64,000 bases of DNA from Bacteroidota bacterium (GCA_021789975.1 JAJYIT010000022.1:1-64000); one strand, 5' to 3'. Shown: positions 45,982 through 55,414, counted from the first letter of the stretch. Program-made: numbers and translations. Notes: generated from the letters alone by a model not told the origin.

Positions 45982-48332
45982 CCAGCCTCGATTCGGAATT
46001 GAAGCATTCCTTCGAGAAGCTTGAGTTCCCAAAGCTGATTGCTTATCTGAAATCTCTATGCCAGACCGAAGTTGGTGAGAAATATTTCGATGCAATGCCC
46101 TCTTTCCTTGACCGGGCTGCCGTGGAGGCAGAATACCGGCTTGTCGGCCAGGCGCATTTGCTCGTTGGGAAAAATGTATTCCCGGATTTGACCGGGACGA
46201 AAGACGTCAGAATATCTCTCGAGCGGGCGTCGAAAGAGGGAAGCTTCCTCGCTGGAAAGGATCTCCATGAAATTTCTTTCCTGCTTCACGTCGCTGAATC
46301 TGCCCGAAAAAGTCTGCTCAAACAGAGAACCGATCTGCCGGAACTATCTGAAATCGGTTTCCGACTCTACTCGGACAGGATCCTGGAATTCAATCTCAAC
46401 CGGGCTGTGGATGAGGAGGGAAATGTCAGGGATGATGCCAGCAAGGAGCTTGCACGTATCAGGGCAAGGCTAATACACACCCGCGGCGCCTTGAGGAAGA
46501 AGATCATCTCGATAGCCCGTTCGTTTTCTGAGATGGAGTATTCAGAGGATGATATCTTTACTCAACGCGACGGACGGTTGGTTCTTCCCGTGAAATCCGA
46601 ACATAAGCGACAGATTCAAGGATTGATCCACGGCTCAAGCGCAACCGGTCAAACTGTTTTCATTGAACCTGCACCGGCGGTGGAGCTGAACAACGAAGTG
46701 ATATCCCTTCTCTTCGAGGAACAGAGGGAGATTGAGAAGATTCTGAAAGAGCTTACGGACAAAATCAGGAAGGTGGTCCCCCAACTGTTGCAGAATGTCG
46801 AGGTGATTTCCTATCTCGATAGTTTGTATGCTCGCGGAATGTACTCGATACGCCTTAACGCCATTGTACCATCTATCAGTAAAGTACCTCGCCTCGTGAA
46901 GGCGCGTCATCCTCTCCTCGCTATCAAGCTTGGGAACGACAAGGTCGTTCCGACGGATATGTTTCTCGATGATGAAACCCGGGCGGTGATAATCAGCGGT
47001 CCCAATTCCGGTGGAAAGACAGTCACCTTAAAAACGATAGGACTATTTGGGCTTTGCGTAATCTCAGCTATTCCATTAACAGGTGATCCCGGGACTGAAC
47101 TTCCCGCATACGAAAAGATATTCGTCGACATCGGGGACGACCAGTCTATTGAGGACAACCTCAGCACATTCACATCGAGAGTCAAGCATTTTGTCGGAGT
47201 CCTCAGCAAAGCGGATGAACACTCCCTTGTCCTGATAGACGAGCTCGGCGAAGAGACTGAACCTGCCGAAGGTGCTGCGCTCTCCTCTGCGATACTGGAG
47301 GATCTAAGAGACTTGGGGGCAATGTCATTTGTCACGACCCACAATTCGGGGCTCAAAGTGTTTGCCAGCGACACCCGCGGAATGCTTAACGCTGCGATGG
47401 AATTTGACCAGAACACTCTCACGCCGACATACAAGCTGGTTCTCGGGCGGCCTGGCTCAAGTTACGCGTTTGAGATTGCACAGCGCACCGGAATTACACC
47501 GAACATAATAACCCGCGCGAGAAAATATGTCGGTGAGGGCCGCGATAAACTTGAGAGTCTTCTACTTCGGATTGAGCAACTCGAAAACGAATTGCGAGAC
47601 AGGGTGATTGAGATCAAGAAGGAGCAGGAGCTCGCCGAGAAAATGAGGCAGGAGTATGAAAAGAGGGTCCATTCAGCGAAGAAAGAGGCATCCGAGATAA
47701 GGAATAAAGCCGCTGATGAAGCGGAAGATATTGTCTCGAAATTGAATACAAGAATTGAAAGCCTGGTTCGGGAAATCCGTGAGACAAAAGCGGACCGCCA
47801 AACCGTTAAGCATGCTCGTACCGAGGCGAACGCGATCGCTGCCGAGGTGGCACAATTGAGAGTGAGGCAGGAAGGTGAGAAAGTCGGGAACTTCAGTATC
47901 GGTGACCCTGTGATACTGACCGGCACGCTCATGTCCGGCTACGTCCTCGAGAGGACCAACGACAAAGGCAATTTGGTAGTCGATGTAAACGGATTGAAAT
48001 TGCGCGTCCATGAATCCGAATTGAAACATGCATCGCGGAGTGAGACTTCGAGGCGCGAGCCCCTCACCGAAGTGACTTCCGGCATCGAAACGAAGGTTGA
48101 CATCAGAGGGATGCGCCCGTACGAAATTCAGTCATCCGTCGAGAAATTCATCGACAATGCCTGTTTAGGCGGAGCAAAGCATGTCGAGATTGTTCATGGC
48201 ATGGGAACCGGTGCTCTGAAGCGCTCGGTTGAACAACTCCTGAGAGATCATCCTTTTGTCACTTCATTTCGGTCGGGAGAGATCGGTGAAGGAGGACAGG
48301 GAGTGACGATTGTTGAGCTCAAGGAGGAATAA
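45978..48332 (+). CDS. mutS2: Endonuclease MutS2
   Basis: A 784-residue MutS2-type protein with core and clamp helices, an ABC-type ATPase (Walker A GPNSGGKT at 341-348, Walker B LVLIDELGEETEPAEG) and a long Glu/Lys-rich coiled coil (about 530-620). The C-terminal Smr nuclease domain (706-784) includes VDIRGMRP and HGMGTGALK. In bacteria it limits recombination and rescues collided ribosomes. It lacks the mismatch-recognition domain of MutS1, as expected for the family. Confidence 0.95.
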   Translation: MTSLDSELKHSFEKLEFPKLIAYLKSLCQTEVGEKYFDAMPSFLDRAAVEAEYRLVGQAHLLVGKNVFPDLTGTKDVRISLERASKEGSFLAGKDLHEISFLLHVAESARKSLLKQRTDLPELSEIGFRLYSDRILEFNLNRAVDEEGNVRDDASKELARIRARLIHTRGALRKKIISIARSFSEMEYSEDDIFTQRDGRLVLPVKSEHKRQIQGLIHGSSATGQTVFIEPAPAVELNNEVISLLFEEQREIEKILKELTDKIRKVVPQLLQNVEVISYLDSLYARGMYSIRLNAIVPSISKVPRLVKARHPLLAIKLGNDKVVPTDMFLDDETRAVIISGPNSGGKTVTLKTIGLFGLCVISAIPLTGDPGTELPAYEKIFVDIGDDQSIEDNLSTFTSRVKHFVGVLSKADEHSLVLIDELGEETEPAEGAALSSAILEDLRDLGAMSFVTTHNSGLKVFASDTRGMLNAAMEFDQNTLTPTYKLVLGRPGSSYAFEIAQRTGITPNIITRARKYVGEGRDKLESLLLRIEQLENELRDRVIEIKKEQELAEKMRQEYEKRVHSAKKEASEIRNKAADEAEDIVSKLNTRIESLVREIRETKADRQTVKHARTEANAIAAEVAQLRVRQEGEKVGNFSIGDPVILTGTLMSGYVLERTNDKGNLVVDVNGLKLRVHESELKHASRSETSRREPLTEVTSGIETKVDIRGMRPYEIQSSVEKFIDNACLGGAKHVEIVHGMGTGALKRSVEQLLRDHPFVTSFRSGEIGEGGQGVTIVELKEE

Positions 48333-48341
48333 ACCGACGGA

Positions 48342-48385
48342 AGCCGAGGAATCAGGGACTAGAGGGTTCGGCTCCTGATCTTTTT
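48342..48385 (+). terminator. mutS2 terminator with two interleaved stems
   Basis: Stem A is AGCCGA (48342-48347) with TCGGCT (48368-48373). Stem B is ATCAGG (48351-48356) with CCTGAT (48374-48379), followed at once by CTTTTT. The order A-B-A'-B' allows an H-type pseudoknot or two mutually exclusive hairpins. Stem B plus the T-run would serve as an intrinsic terminator. Confidence 0.5.
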
Positions 48386-48709
48386 CCCTGTAGTTGTGAC
48401 GAAACGTGGTTCTGATTTCTGCTCCCATTGTCTCAAAACTGTCTTAATGCTGTCCAAGGTGATTGCATGCTCGCTCTTCGCATAGCGGAGGAAGATTACA
48501 CTAACGTTCCTTACACCATGATCAAATACTCAATTACCGAAATCTTTGTCCTCAGTCAATAGAAACTCGTTAATTTGTTTTGCCACTCCGATGACCTCTT
48601 GATCGCTGATTCCACGACGCGACTCGCGCACTGAGATGACTTCAAATCCAAGCTTTCTAAGCTCCATAACGAATTCTGAGTTGATGTCCTCATCTGCGAT
48701 GACAGTCAC
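48359..48709 (-). pseudogene. DUF5615 PIN-like toxin gene with in-frame TGA
   Basis: Read through one stop, this 117-codon frame has the full DUF5615 pattern: IADEDINSEFVMELRKLGFEVI, then FLLTEDKDFGN, then VFDHGVRNVSVIFLRY and a C-terminal tail to the TAG at 48359-48361. The TGA at 48530-48532, just after DKDFGN, splits it into 59 and 56 residues. It begins with a GTG that overlaps the antitoxin stop (GTGA). A sequencing error could explain the stop, but as given the PIN-like nuclease fold is cut in the middle. Confidence 0.75.
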
Positions 48710-48930
48710 ACGCGGATCATTTCTTCATTTGCAATGATTTCGGAGGCGTGCCTAACACCTGATAGAATGTCTTCTTTTGTAAGATGGGGATAATCTCTAA
48801 GCAGATCGTCAACAGCGTATCCGCCGGAAAGCTTTTTGAGGAGAATCTCTACAGTAATTCGCGTACCTTTGATAATTGGCTTCCCTGGCATTATACCCGG
48901 GTCGGCGGTGATTCGATCCATGTAATTCAT
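48706..48930 (-). CDS. DUF433 antitoxin
   Basis: A 74-residue DUF433 protein of the type paired with DUF5615 PIN-like toxins. The motif DPGIMPGKPIIKGTRITVEILL and the later LLRDYPHLTKEDI are typical; the helix-turn-helix fold should bind DNA and the toxin. I chose the ATG at 48930; an upstream ATG at 48969 would add 13 residues of unrelated character. It overlaps the toxin start by 4 bases, the usual toxin-antitoxin layout. Confidence 0.85.
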   Translation of the reverse strand: MNYMDRITADPGIMPGKPIIKGTRITVEILLKKLSGGYAVDDLLRDYPHLTKEDILSGVRHASEIIANEEMIRV

Positions 48931-49029
48931 GGTGGTCTCGCTTGTTACTGTCAGTATAGTCTTTGTCATGTGAAAGTCAATAGTTAACTTTCAAAAAGTC
49001 TCTGATACAGAAACATTGAAAAACGTTCG

Positions 49030-50547
49030 ATGATGGATCTTAAAGACCTGCGAAAAATCCTAGTCGCCAACCGTGGAGAAATCGCCCTCCGGATTATGCG
49101 GACGATTCGAGAGATGGGAAAAAAATCTGTATCGATCTATTCAGAAGTCGACGCAGCTTTACCCTTTGCTCGTTATTCCGATGAGGCTTATCCTCTGAGA
49201 GGGAAAGAAGCCCGCGATACATATTTGAACATGGAGAGGATCGTGTCGATCGCGAAGGATGCAGGGGTCGAAGCGATCCATCCGGGATATGGGTTCCTTT
49301 CTGAGAATGCCGAGTTTGCCCGGATGGTTGAGGATGCCGGGATCGTTTTTGTCGGGCCGAAACCCGAGACGATAGGATTGATGGGAGATAAGACGGAGGC
49401 GCGCAAACTTGTTGCCGGCTATGGTGTGCCCGTCGTACCGGGAGCTTCTGAGCCGGTAAGAGAGCTTTCCGAAGCGTCCCGGATCGCCGACGAAGTAGGA
49501 TACCCTGTGCTCATCAAGGCAGCAGCAGGCGGAGGTGGCAAGGGGATGAGGTTAGTACATGATCCTGGCGAATTGGAAGCGGCTCTCCGCGCCGCTCGAT
49601 CAGAGTCAAAGTCTGCATTCGGTGACGATCGGGTCTTTATAGAGAAATACATATCGAATCCGAGGCACATTGAATTTCAAATACTGGCAGACAATTACGG
49701 GAAAGTCGTTCACTTGTTTGAGCGAGAGTGTTCTATCCAGCGACGTCATCAGAAGGTTGTTGAAGAAACACCTTCAGTCGCTTTAACATCGTCGCTTCGC
49801 GATGAGATGTCGAAGGCCGCGGTGGACGCCGCGCGCGCGTGCGGCTATCGGAACGCGGGGACTGTCGAGTTCATTCTTAGTGAAGGTAACAAATACTATT
49901 TTCTTGAAATGAACACAAGGCTCCAGGTGGAACACCCTATCACGGAATTGACCGTCGGTGTAGATATCGTCCGGGAGCAGATAAGAATTGCTGAAGGACA
50001 GAGACTCGGCCTCGACCAGGAACGAATATTCAGGAGAGGGCATGCCATAGAATGCCGTATTTATGCCGAGGACGTTTTCGGTAATTTCTATCCCGACACG
50101 GGAACAATCCGAGTGATGCGTGAGCCGGCGGGGCCCGGTGTCCGCGTCGACTCGGGTATTGAGAGCGGAAACGAACTTTCAGTCTACTATGACTCCATGA
50201 TTGCGAAGCTGAGCGTCTGGGACACGGACAGGAATGGGGCTATACGCCGTATGAGAAGAGCCCTTGAAGATTATGTAATTGCGGGGGTGAAAACAACTAT
50301 ACCATTTTGTCGGTTTGTAATGGAAAGCGACGACTTTAAGCTCGGCGATTATTCAACTCACTTTGTTGAAAACCAATGGCCAAGCGGCAAAAGAACTCTC
50401 GCTGAGGAAAACGACAAAGATTTACAGGACGCACTAATTCTTGCAAGCGTTGCTTTGGAGAAGCGACGCAATCGATCCGACAACCTCGCCGGATCCGACA
50501 CAGCACGCTTAGATCGGGCATGGCTCCACAAGAGGTTCGAAGACTGA
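49030..50547 (+). CDS. accC: Biotin carboxylase
   Basis: ATP-dependent carboxylation of biotin, the first half-reaction of acetyl-CoA or another acyl-CoA carboxylase. It has 505 residues, somewhat longer than E. coli AccC. Motifs include KILVANRGEIALRI at the N-terminus, HPGYGFLSENAEFA, the ATP-grasp loop AAAGGGGKGM, and EMNTRLQVEHPITE with the catalytic Arg and metal-binding Glu. It shares one base with the biotin-carrier gene downstream (TGATG). No carboxyltransferase gene lies nearby, so the acceptor (acetyl-, propionyl-CoA or pyruvate) is open. Confidence 0.92.
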   Translation: MMDLKDLRKILVANRGEIALRIMRTIREMGKKSVSIYSEVDAALPFARYSDEAYPLRGKEARDTYLNMERIVSIAKDAGVEAIHPGYGFLSENAEFARMVEDAGIVFVGPKPETIGLMGDKTEARKLVAGYGVPVVPGASEPVRELSEASRIADEVGYPVLIKAAAGGGGKGMRLVHDPGELEAALRAARSESKSAFGDDRVFIEKYISNPRHIEFQILADNYGKVVHLFERECSIQRRHQKVVEETPSVALTSSLRDEMSKAAVDAARACGYRNAGTVEFILSEGNKYYFLEMNTRLQVEHPITELTVGVDIVREQIRIAEGQRLGLDQERIFRRGHAIECRIYAEDVFGNFYPDTGTIRVMREPAGPGVRVDSGIESGNELSVYYDSMIAKLSVWDTDRNGAIRRMRRALEDYVIAGVKTTIPFCRFVMESDDFKLGDYSTHFVENQWPSGKRTLAEENDKDLQDALILASVALEKRRNRSDNLAGSDTARLDRAWLHKRFED

Positions 50548-51035
50548 TGCCTGCGATTGAGTTTGAAGACAAGGAGATCAAGTTCGCATCCGGCAGTGGA
50601 TTTATTTTACAGGATGGCAAAAGATTTGAATTCGAGATTATCCTTGACGAACCCGGAAGGCTGATCGTGAGAAGTGGAAATCTCCTTTCAGAGATCAATT
50701 ATGGTGTCGCAGGCGTGGAAACAGAGTTGGTGTCCCCCCGCGGCGGGTTGAGGTTCAAAGTACTCACCGACAGAGATATCCTGGTTAGGGGGATTGGCGG
50801 GAACGGTTCAGGGGAGCACACTCACGCGGAGGTCCGCGCGCCCATGCCGGGTTTGGTGGTGAAAGTTCTCATCGGGAAGGGCGATGCTGTGAGGAAGGGG
50901 GAAACAATCGTTGTGCTGGAAGCCATGAAGATGGAGAATGATATACGGGTTGCCCACGATTCAGAAATCGCGGAAGTTCACGTCAAGGAAGGGGATACGG
51001 TGGAGAAAGATCAAGTTATTGCTACTCTAAAGTAG
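50547..51035 (+). CDS. Biotin carboxyl carrier protein
   Basis: A 162-residue carrier with a C-terminal biotinyl domain (about 95-162). The biotin-accepting Lys128 lies in EAMKMEN, and the preceding APMPGLVVKV strand is standard. The N-terminal 80 residues resemble those of carriers in decarboxylase or acyl-CoA carboxylase sets rather than E. coli AccB. The ATG at 50547 overlaps the biotin carboxylase stop by one base, which outweighs an upstream in-frame start at 50520. It serves with the carboxylase just upstream. Confidence 0.9.
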   Translation: MPAIEFEDKEIKFASGSGFILQDGKRFEFEIILDEPGRLIVRSGNLLSEINYGVAGVETELVSPRGGLRFKVLTDRDILVRGIGGNGSGEHTHAEVRAPMPGLVVKVLIGKGDAVRKGETIVVLEAMKMENDIRVAHDSEIAEVHVKEGDTVEKDQVIATLK

Positions 51036-51429
51036 AAAATTCTTTTCGATCTGAATTTTTGAGGAACTTTATCGAGAATTTAGCATTAAAGATGTAGTGT
51101 GGCGAAAATATATCTTTCGCTGAGGTTCTTAGAGAGGACAATAGTTTTAAAGCAGGACAACATCGGAAAACTCTACTACATTCTGATCGAGTATTATTGC
51201 TAGTCCACTCACCATTTATTTGCTGATAATCCGCTTTTGTCTTACGGCAGAGGCATGGCAAGTAGTGTACTCAGTGTTCTCAATATCATGGAGCAATTTT
51301 GAAAGTTCTGTGCCATTTTTTTGAGAGAAGCAATACGTCTTTGAATTCGACAATTCTTTCAGATCAAAGATCAAGTTTACAGTCCCAATTCCATAAAGTG
51401 CTGACAAAGGCCCGGGTGAGCGTGGAGCG
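51036..51429. promoter_or_regulatory. Intergenic region upstream of the ACIII operon
   Basis: This 394-base stretch looks more AT-rich than its flanks and holds no gene I would defend. A minus-strand frame at 51216-51455 with a long hydrophilic stretch runs into the actA coding region and looks spurious, or is a worn remnant. The promoter of the respiratory operon must lie here, but I cannot point to its boxes. Confidence 0.35.
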
Positions 51430-51999
51430 ATGAACAGAACCCTTCTTGAGTACACGCTTCGGGTTCGCGTTCCTATCCTGATCTTCGTCGCCCTGGCTTC
51501 AATGACAGTGACCTATTTCGTGTCCAGGCCCACGAGGGAAGGTATTGGCTACGCCCCGAAGCAACCGATTCCTTTTTCCCACAAATTGCATGCTGGCACT
51601 ATGAAGATCGATTGTGCGTACTGCCATATTGGAGTATACAGATCGCGGTATGCAGTTGTACCTCCCGCCAGTACTTGCATGAACTGTCACACCATCGCGA
51701 AAAAGACGTCTCCGTATATAATCGATCTTACCAAATATTACACGGAGAACAAGAGGATCCCCTGGAAAAGAGTTGACAGGCTCCCGCAATATGTCTATTT
51801 CAATCACAGCTTTCACGTCAATTCTGGAATTCGTTGTCAGGAGTGCCACGGCAACGTCCAGGATATGAATGTGATAAAGCAGGTCTCGTCTTTTACGATG
51901 TCTGCTTGCCTGGACTGTCATAGAAACGCAGTCAAAAGGCTCGCTTACATCCCGAACATAAAACCGGGTCCCACTTATTGTTATGCGTGTCATAGATAG
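51430..51999 (+). CDS. actA: ACIII subunit ActA, pentaheme cytochrome c
   Basis: The electron-transfer subunit of alternative complex III. One N-terminal membrane helix (about 12-30) is followed by five CxxCH heme sites at 62-66, 83-87, 136-140, 160-164 and 184-188. Pentaheme content at about 190 residues matches the ActA family. The last heme motif ends one residue before the C-terminus. The position ahead of ActB and ActC supports the assignment. It passes electrons from the quinol-oxidising core toward cytochrome c. Confidence 0.92.
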   Translation: MNRTLLEYTLRVRVPILIFVALASMTVTYFVSRPTREGIGYAPKQPIPFSHKLHAGTMKIDCAYCHIGVYRSRYAVVPPASTCMNCHTIAKKTSPYIIDLTKYYTENKRIPWKRVDRLPQYVYFNHSFHVNSGIRCQECHGNVQDMNVIKQVSSFTMSACLDCHRNAVKRLAYIPNIKPGPTYCYACHR

Positions 52000-52053
52000 A
52001 GAACCGGCGAGCAGCGGAGTAATGAATTATTGCATTAGCGAAAGAGCTGGCTC

Positions 52054-52305
52054 ATGAATGAATCAGGAGTTAGAAGCAGTGAGACCGAGTCAGGGGGCAC
52101 GACCTTGCTGAACTCGTCGTCCGAACGCGCAATCCAGCGGAGGAAATTTTTGGGAGGGCTCGGATTCGGACTTGTAGGCTTGTTTGCGCTGAGAATTCTG
52201 CCCGGAAAACTCTTCTCGAAGAAGGTTTTTGAAAAACGAAATAGATTTACAAAGATACAAGCGATCCCCAATGATCTCGCCGTGAAAAGAGGCAAAAAGG
52301 TCTAA
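52054..52305 (+). CDS. Small twin-arginine protein between actA and actB
   Basis: An 83-residue protein with an Arg-Arg-Lys-Phe-Leu motif (about 29-33) followed by a Gly/Leu-rich hydrophobic helix (34-48) and a basic tail. It looks like a Tat-type signal or membrane anchor without a folded domain after it. It carries no heme or cysteine motifs. Its place inside the ACIII operon, 54 bases after actA and 6 before actB, argues that it is translated and belongs to the complex or its assembly. I know of no assigned function. Confidence 0.65.
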   Translation: MNESGVRSSETESGGTTLLNSSSERAIQRRKFLGGLGFGLVGLFALRILPGKLFSKKVFEKRNRFTKIQAIPNDLAVKRGKKV

Positions 52306-52311
52306 TCGAAA

Positions 52312-55300
52312 ATGTCCGATTCTACAAAACAGAATTCCGAAAAGGGAAGATATTACTGGAAGAGCCTGAAGGAACTGCATGACGATCCGAGCCTGGCGGA
52401 AGCCAAAGCGAATGAATTCATGTCAGGTGCAACGGACGAATTCAAATTGTCGAATCTATCAGACATCTCCCGGAGAAAGTTCCTCGCGCTTCTCACCGCT
52501 TCCGCCGCATTTGCGGCTTCAGGCTGTTCCTCATACGAAAGCAAAGGAGATATAGTTCCTTTCAATAAGGAGCCCAGGGGTGTAATACCTGGCATTCCAA
52601 ACTATTATGCATCGACATGCTCTGGATGCAAACACGCGTGCGGTACCCTCATAACCACGCAGACCGGAAGGCCGGTAAAAATAAATGGGAATAATGAACA
52701 CCCGGTTAACAAAGGCAAACTCTGTCCTCGCGGCGAAGCTTCCATACTGGGACTCTATGATCCGGAAAGACTTCGACAGCCGCTTCGAAACACCGGGCAT
52801 GGCTTTGTTCCTGCAAGCTGGGACAATTCGAATGACGCTGTGATAAAAGCGCTAAATGCTGCGGCATCAGGAGGCAAAGAGATCGCGGTTGTCGCGAAGA
52901 CGGTTCTCTCTCCCACTGCAAAGAAAGTGCTTGATGAATTTGCTGCGAAGTATCCCACGACGAAATTCTATTCCTATGAGCTCGTGACTGACGTGAACAG
53001 GAACTCAGCCTGGAAGAAGTGTTATGGTACAGATCAGTATCCGCTGATAAGCTGGGACAAAGCGAAATTTATCCTCGCTCTTGAGGCCGATTTCCTCGCC
53101 AAGGACGGCAACATGGTGGAACAGATGCGGATGTATGCTTCCACCAGAAACAATGAGAACCTGAAAAAGTTCAGCCGGCTTGCAGTTGCAGAAGCAGGAA
53201 TGAGTCTGACAGGCATGAACGCGGACACCAGACTGAAACTGCGGCCGGAAGAGCAGTTCAATTTTGTTATGTCCCTTCTCAACGAGTTCATCGTAAAAAG
53301 AAACCTGTCGAGGTTTGCGCTTGACAGGGAAATAGTCAGCCAGCTCGGGAGTTTTTCTTTAGAGGATTTTGCGAAGCGGAACAATATCGAGAGATCTGTC
53401 CTCGACAACATGGTTTCATATATCCTGAGAAGCAAGAATGCTGCAATCGTCTATGCGGGTCACAGATTGCCCGAGCCGGTACATATTGCCGTGAATCTTC
53501 TGAACGAAGTGATCGGCGGTATTGCTCTATACCGGACAGACCAGGCCCGTGTCCAGTTGCTACCGTACTCGACTCCTCAGGAATTTGAAGGACTCATAAG
53601 TCGGATGAATTCCGGTCAGGTCGGCGTCGTGATCCACTACGAGACGAATCCTGTCTTTCACTTTGCACCCGATTTCGGATACAAAGAGGCGATGGTACGA
53701 GTGCCGACGTCGGTAACGCTTGGGAAGTGGGAGAATGAGACGTCAGTTTGGTCATCGTGGGTAATGCCGATAAATCATGATCTCGAATCGTGGAATGACT
53801 TCAAGAACAGGACCGGTTTGTTCAGCCTCCAACAGCCGGTTATATACCCGCTTTATACAACGCGCCAAAAAGAGGCAATTGTTCTTACGTGGACTACCGG
53901 CAGTGACGATGCGTACCATGATACAATGTACTATGAATATCTCAAGAACCGCTGGCAGAAGGAAGTATACTCCGATCTTAAGCCTGCGGTTGATCCGAAG
54001 ATGTTCTGGTACAGCGCTCTTGAGGATGGCGTTGTGACGTACGATGAAAAGCCGGAAGGGTCTGGTAATTTCAACGCCGAGGCATTCAAATCGGTAACCC
54101 CGCCTCCAAAGCCCGAGGGCTTTTCCATCCTGCTCGATGAGAGTTACGCGATCGGCGACGGCGAGTTCGCGAACAACGGGTGGCTTCAGGAGCTCCCACA
54201 GCCTGTGACAAAAGCCGTGTGGGACAACTTCGCCTCAATTTCTGATGCGACTGCTAAGGAGCTCGGCGTCAGTTTCAATGACCTTATCGAGATTAAGATC
54301 GGTAATCGCTCGCAAAAGCTGCCGGTTTACATTCAGCCCGGAATGGCGGACAAGGTTATCGCGGTTGATCTCGGCTATGGCAGGACCAATGCCGGAACGG
54401 TCGGGACGGATGTGGGAGTTGACGTCAATGTATTGCTGAGCAAAACGCCCTCAGTAAGTCAGTGGCTATACAACGGTGGAACAGTTGCGAAAACCGCCGG
54501 AAGCTATCTGGTCGTGACGACGATGGAGCACGACTTCATTACCGAGCCGATTACGCGCGACATGCAATTCACGCGCGACATCGTACAAGAAGGTACAGTC
54601 GAGCAGTATGAGACAAATCCAAGCTTCATCAGGGAGCAGACTGCCATAGATAAACCAACGACAGTTTACAAGAAGTTTGAATACGAAGGCGTCAAATGGG
54701 GAATGTCTATTGATCTGAACAAGTGTACCGGATGCAGCGCTTGCGTGATTTCTTGCGAAGTCGAAAACAACACTCCGGTTGTCGGGAAGGAGCAGGTTAA
54801 AGTAAGTCGTGAGATGGCATGGATAAGGATTGACAGGTATTATGCAGGTAATCCGTCCGAAGTTACGATCAGTCTTCAGCCGATGCTTTGCCAGCAGTGC
54901 GACGATGCTCCTTGCGAGAATGTCTGCCCGGTAGGTGCAACTACTCACAGTCCCGATGGTCTCAACATGATGGTCTACAATCGGTGCATCGGGACGAGAT
55001 ACTGTTCCAACAACTGTCCATACAAAGTCCGCAGGTTTAATTTCTTTAACTATCGTTACAGTTTCGACGGCGGCTACTTCGCAAGGGAGCCGGTCGAGAT
55101 GGTAAACAATCCTGAAGTAACTGTGCGTTCACGCGGCGTCATGGAAAAATGCACTTTCTGCATCCAAAGGATCATGTTTGGTCGTCAGGAAGCGCAACAG
55201 AATGGCAAACCATTTACCGGTGCCGGAATTGTGACGGCTTGCCAGGAGGCTTGCCCGGCTAACGCGATAACATTTGGAAATTATCTTGATTCGTCCCAGG

Positions 55301-55401
55301 AAATCGCGAAGCTGAGAGAGCATCCTCTTGGTTATTACGTTCTCGAAGAGCTCGATACTCGCCCGAACATTACATACCTGGCAAAGCTGAGAAATATCTA
55401 A
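52312..55401 (+). CDS. actB: ACIII subunit ActB, molybdopterin-like and iron-sulfur fusion
   Basis: A 1029-residue subunit with an RRKFLALLTASAAFAASGC twin-arginine lipoprotein signal (Arg54-Arg55, lipid Cys72). The first part resembles molybdopterin oxidoreductases, with a [4Fe-4S] site of Cys103, Cys106, Cys110 and Cys138; ActB is known not to hold molybdopterin. The second part (from about 800) is a ferredoxin-like unit with CTGCSACVISC (Cys805-Cys815), CQQCDDAPCENVC, CIGTRYCSNNC and CTFC...CQEAC, giving four further clusters. This is the fused B1-B2 form. Confidence 0.93.
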   Translation: MSDSTKQNSEKGRYYWKSLKELHDDPSLAEAKANEFMSGATDEFKLSNLSDISRRKFLALLTASAAFAASGCSSYESKGDIVPFNKEPRGVIPGIPNYYASTCSGCKHACGTLITTQTGRPVKINGNNEHPVNKGKLCPRGEASILGLYDPERLRQPLRNTGHGFVPASWDNSNDAVIKALNAAASGGKEIAVVAKTVLSPTAKKVLDEFAAKYPTTKFYSYELVTDVNRNSAWKKCYGTDQYPLISWDKAKFILALEADFLAKDGNMVEQMRMYASTRNNENLKKFSRLAVAEAGMSLTGMNADTRLKLRPEEQFNFVMSLLNEFIVKRNLSRFALDREIVSQLGSFSLEDFAKRNNIERSVLDNMVSYILRSKNAAIVYAGHRLPEPVHIAVNLLNEVIGGIALYRTDQARVQLLPYSTPQEFEGLISRMNSGQVGVVIHYETNPVFHFAPDFGYKEAMVRVPTSVTLGKWENETSVWSSWVMPINHDLESWNDFKNRTGLFSLQQPVIYPLYTTRQKEAIVLTWTTGSDDAYHDTMYYEYLKNRWQKEVYSDLKPAVDPKMFWYSALEDGVVTYDEKPEGSGNFNAEAFKSVTPPPKPEGFSILLDESYAIGDGEFANNGWLQELPQPVTKAVWDNFASISDATAKELGVSFNDLIEIKIGNRSQKLPVYIQPGMADKVIAVDLGYGRTNAGTVGTDVGVDVNVLLSKTPSVSQWLYNGGTVAKTAGSYLVVTTMEHDFITEPITRDMQFTRDIVQEGTVEQYETNPSFIREQTAIDKPTTVYKKFEYEGVKWGMSIDLNKCTGCSACVISCEVENNTPVVGKEQVKVSREMAWIRIDRYYAGNPSEVTISLQPMLCQQCDDAPCENVCPVGATTHSPDGLNMMVYNRCIGTRYCSNNCPYKVRRFNFFNYRYSFDGGYFAREPVEMVNNPEVTVRSRGVMEKCTFCIQRIMFGRQEAQQNGKPFTGAGIVTACQEACPANAITFGNYLDSSQEIAKLREHPLGYYVLEELDTRPNITYLAKLRNI

Positions 55402-55414
55402 GAGGAGAAGAACC

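Noticed and set aside
47462-47932. Minus-strand frame opposite the mutS2 coiled coil
   Set aside because: Ser/Phe-rich mirror of a Glu/Lys coiled-coil sequence; no independent support.
48530-48532. Selenocysteine or a changed genetic code at the TGA codons
   Set aside because: The family has no catalytic cysteine at this position, no selenocysteine element is evident, and TGA ends many intact genes here.
51216-51455. Minus-strand frame in the gap before the ACIII operon
   Set aside because: It has no start signal, overlaps actA and matches no family I recognise; at best a worn remnant.
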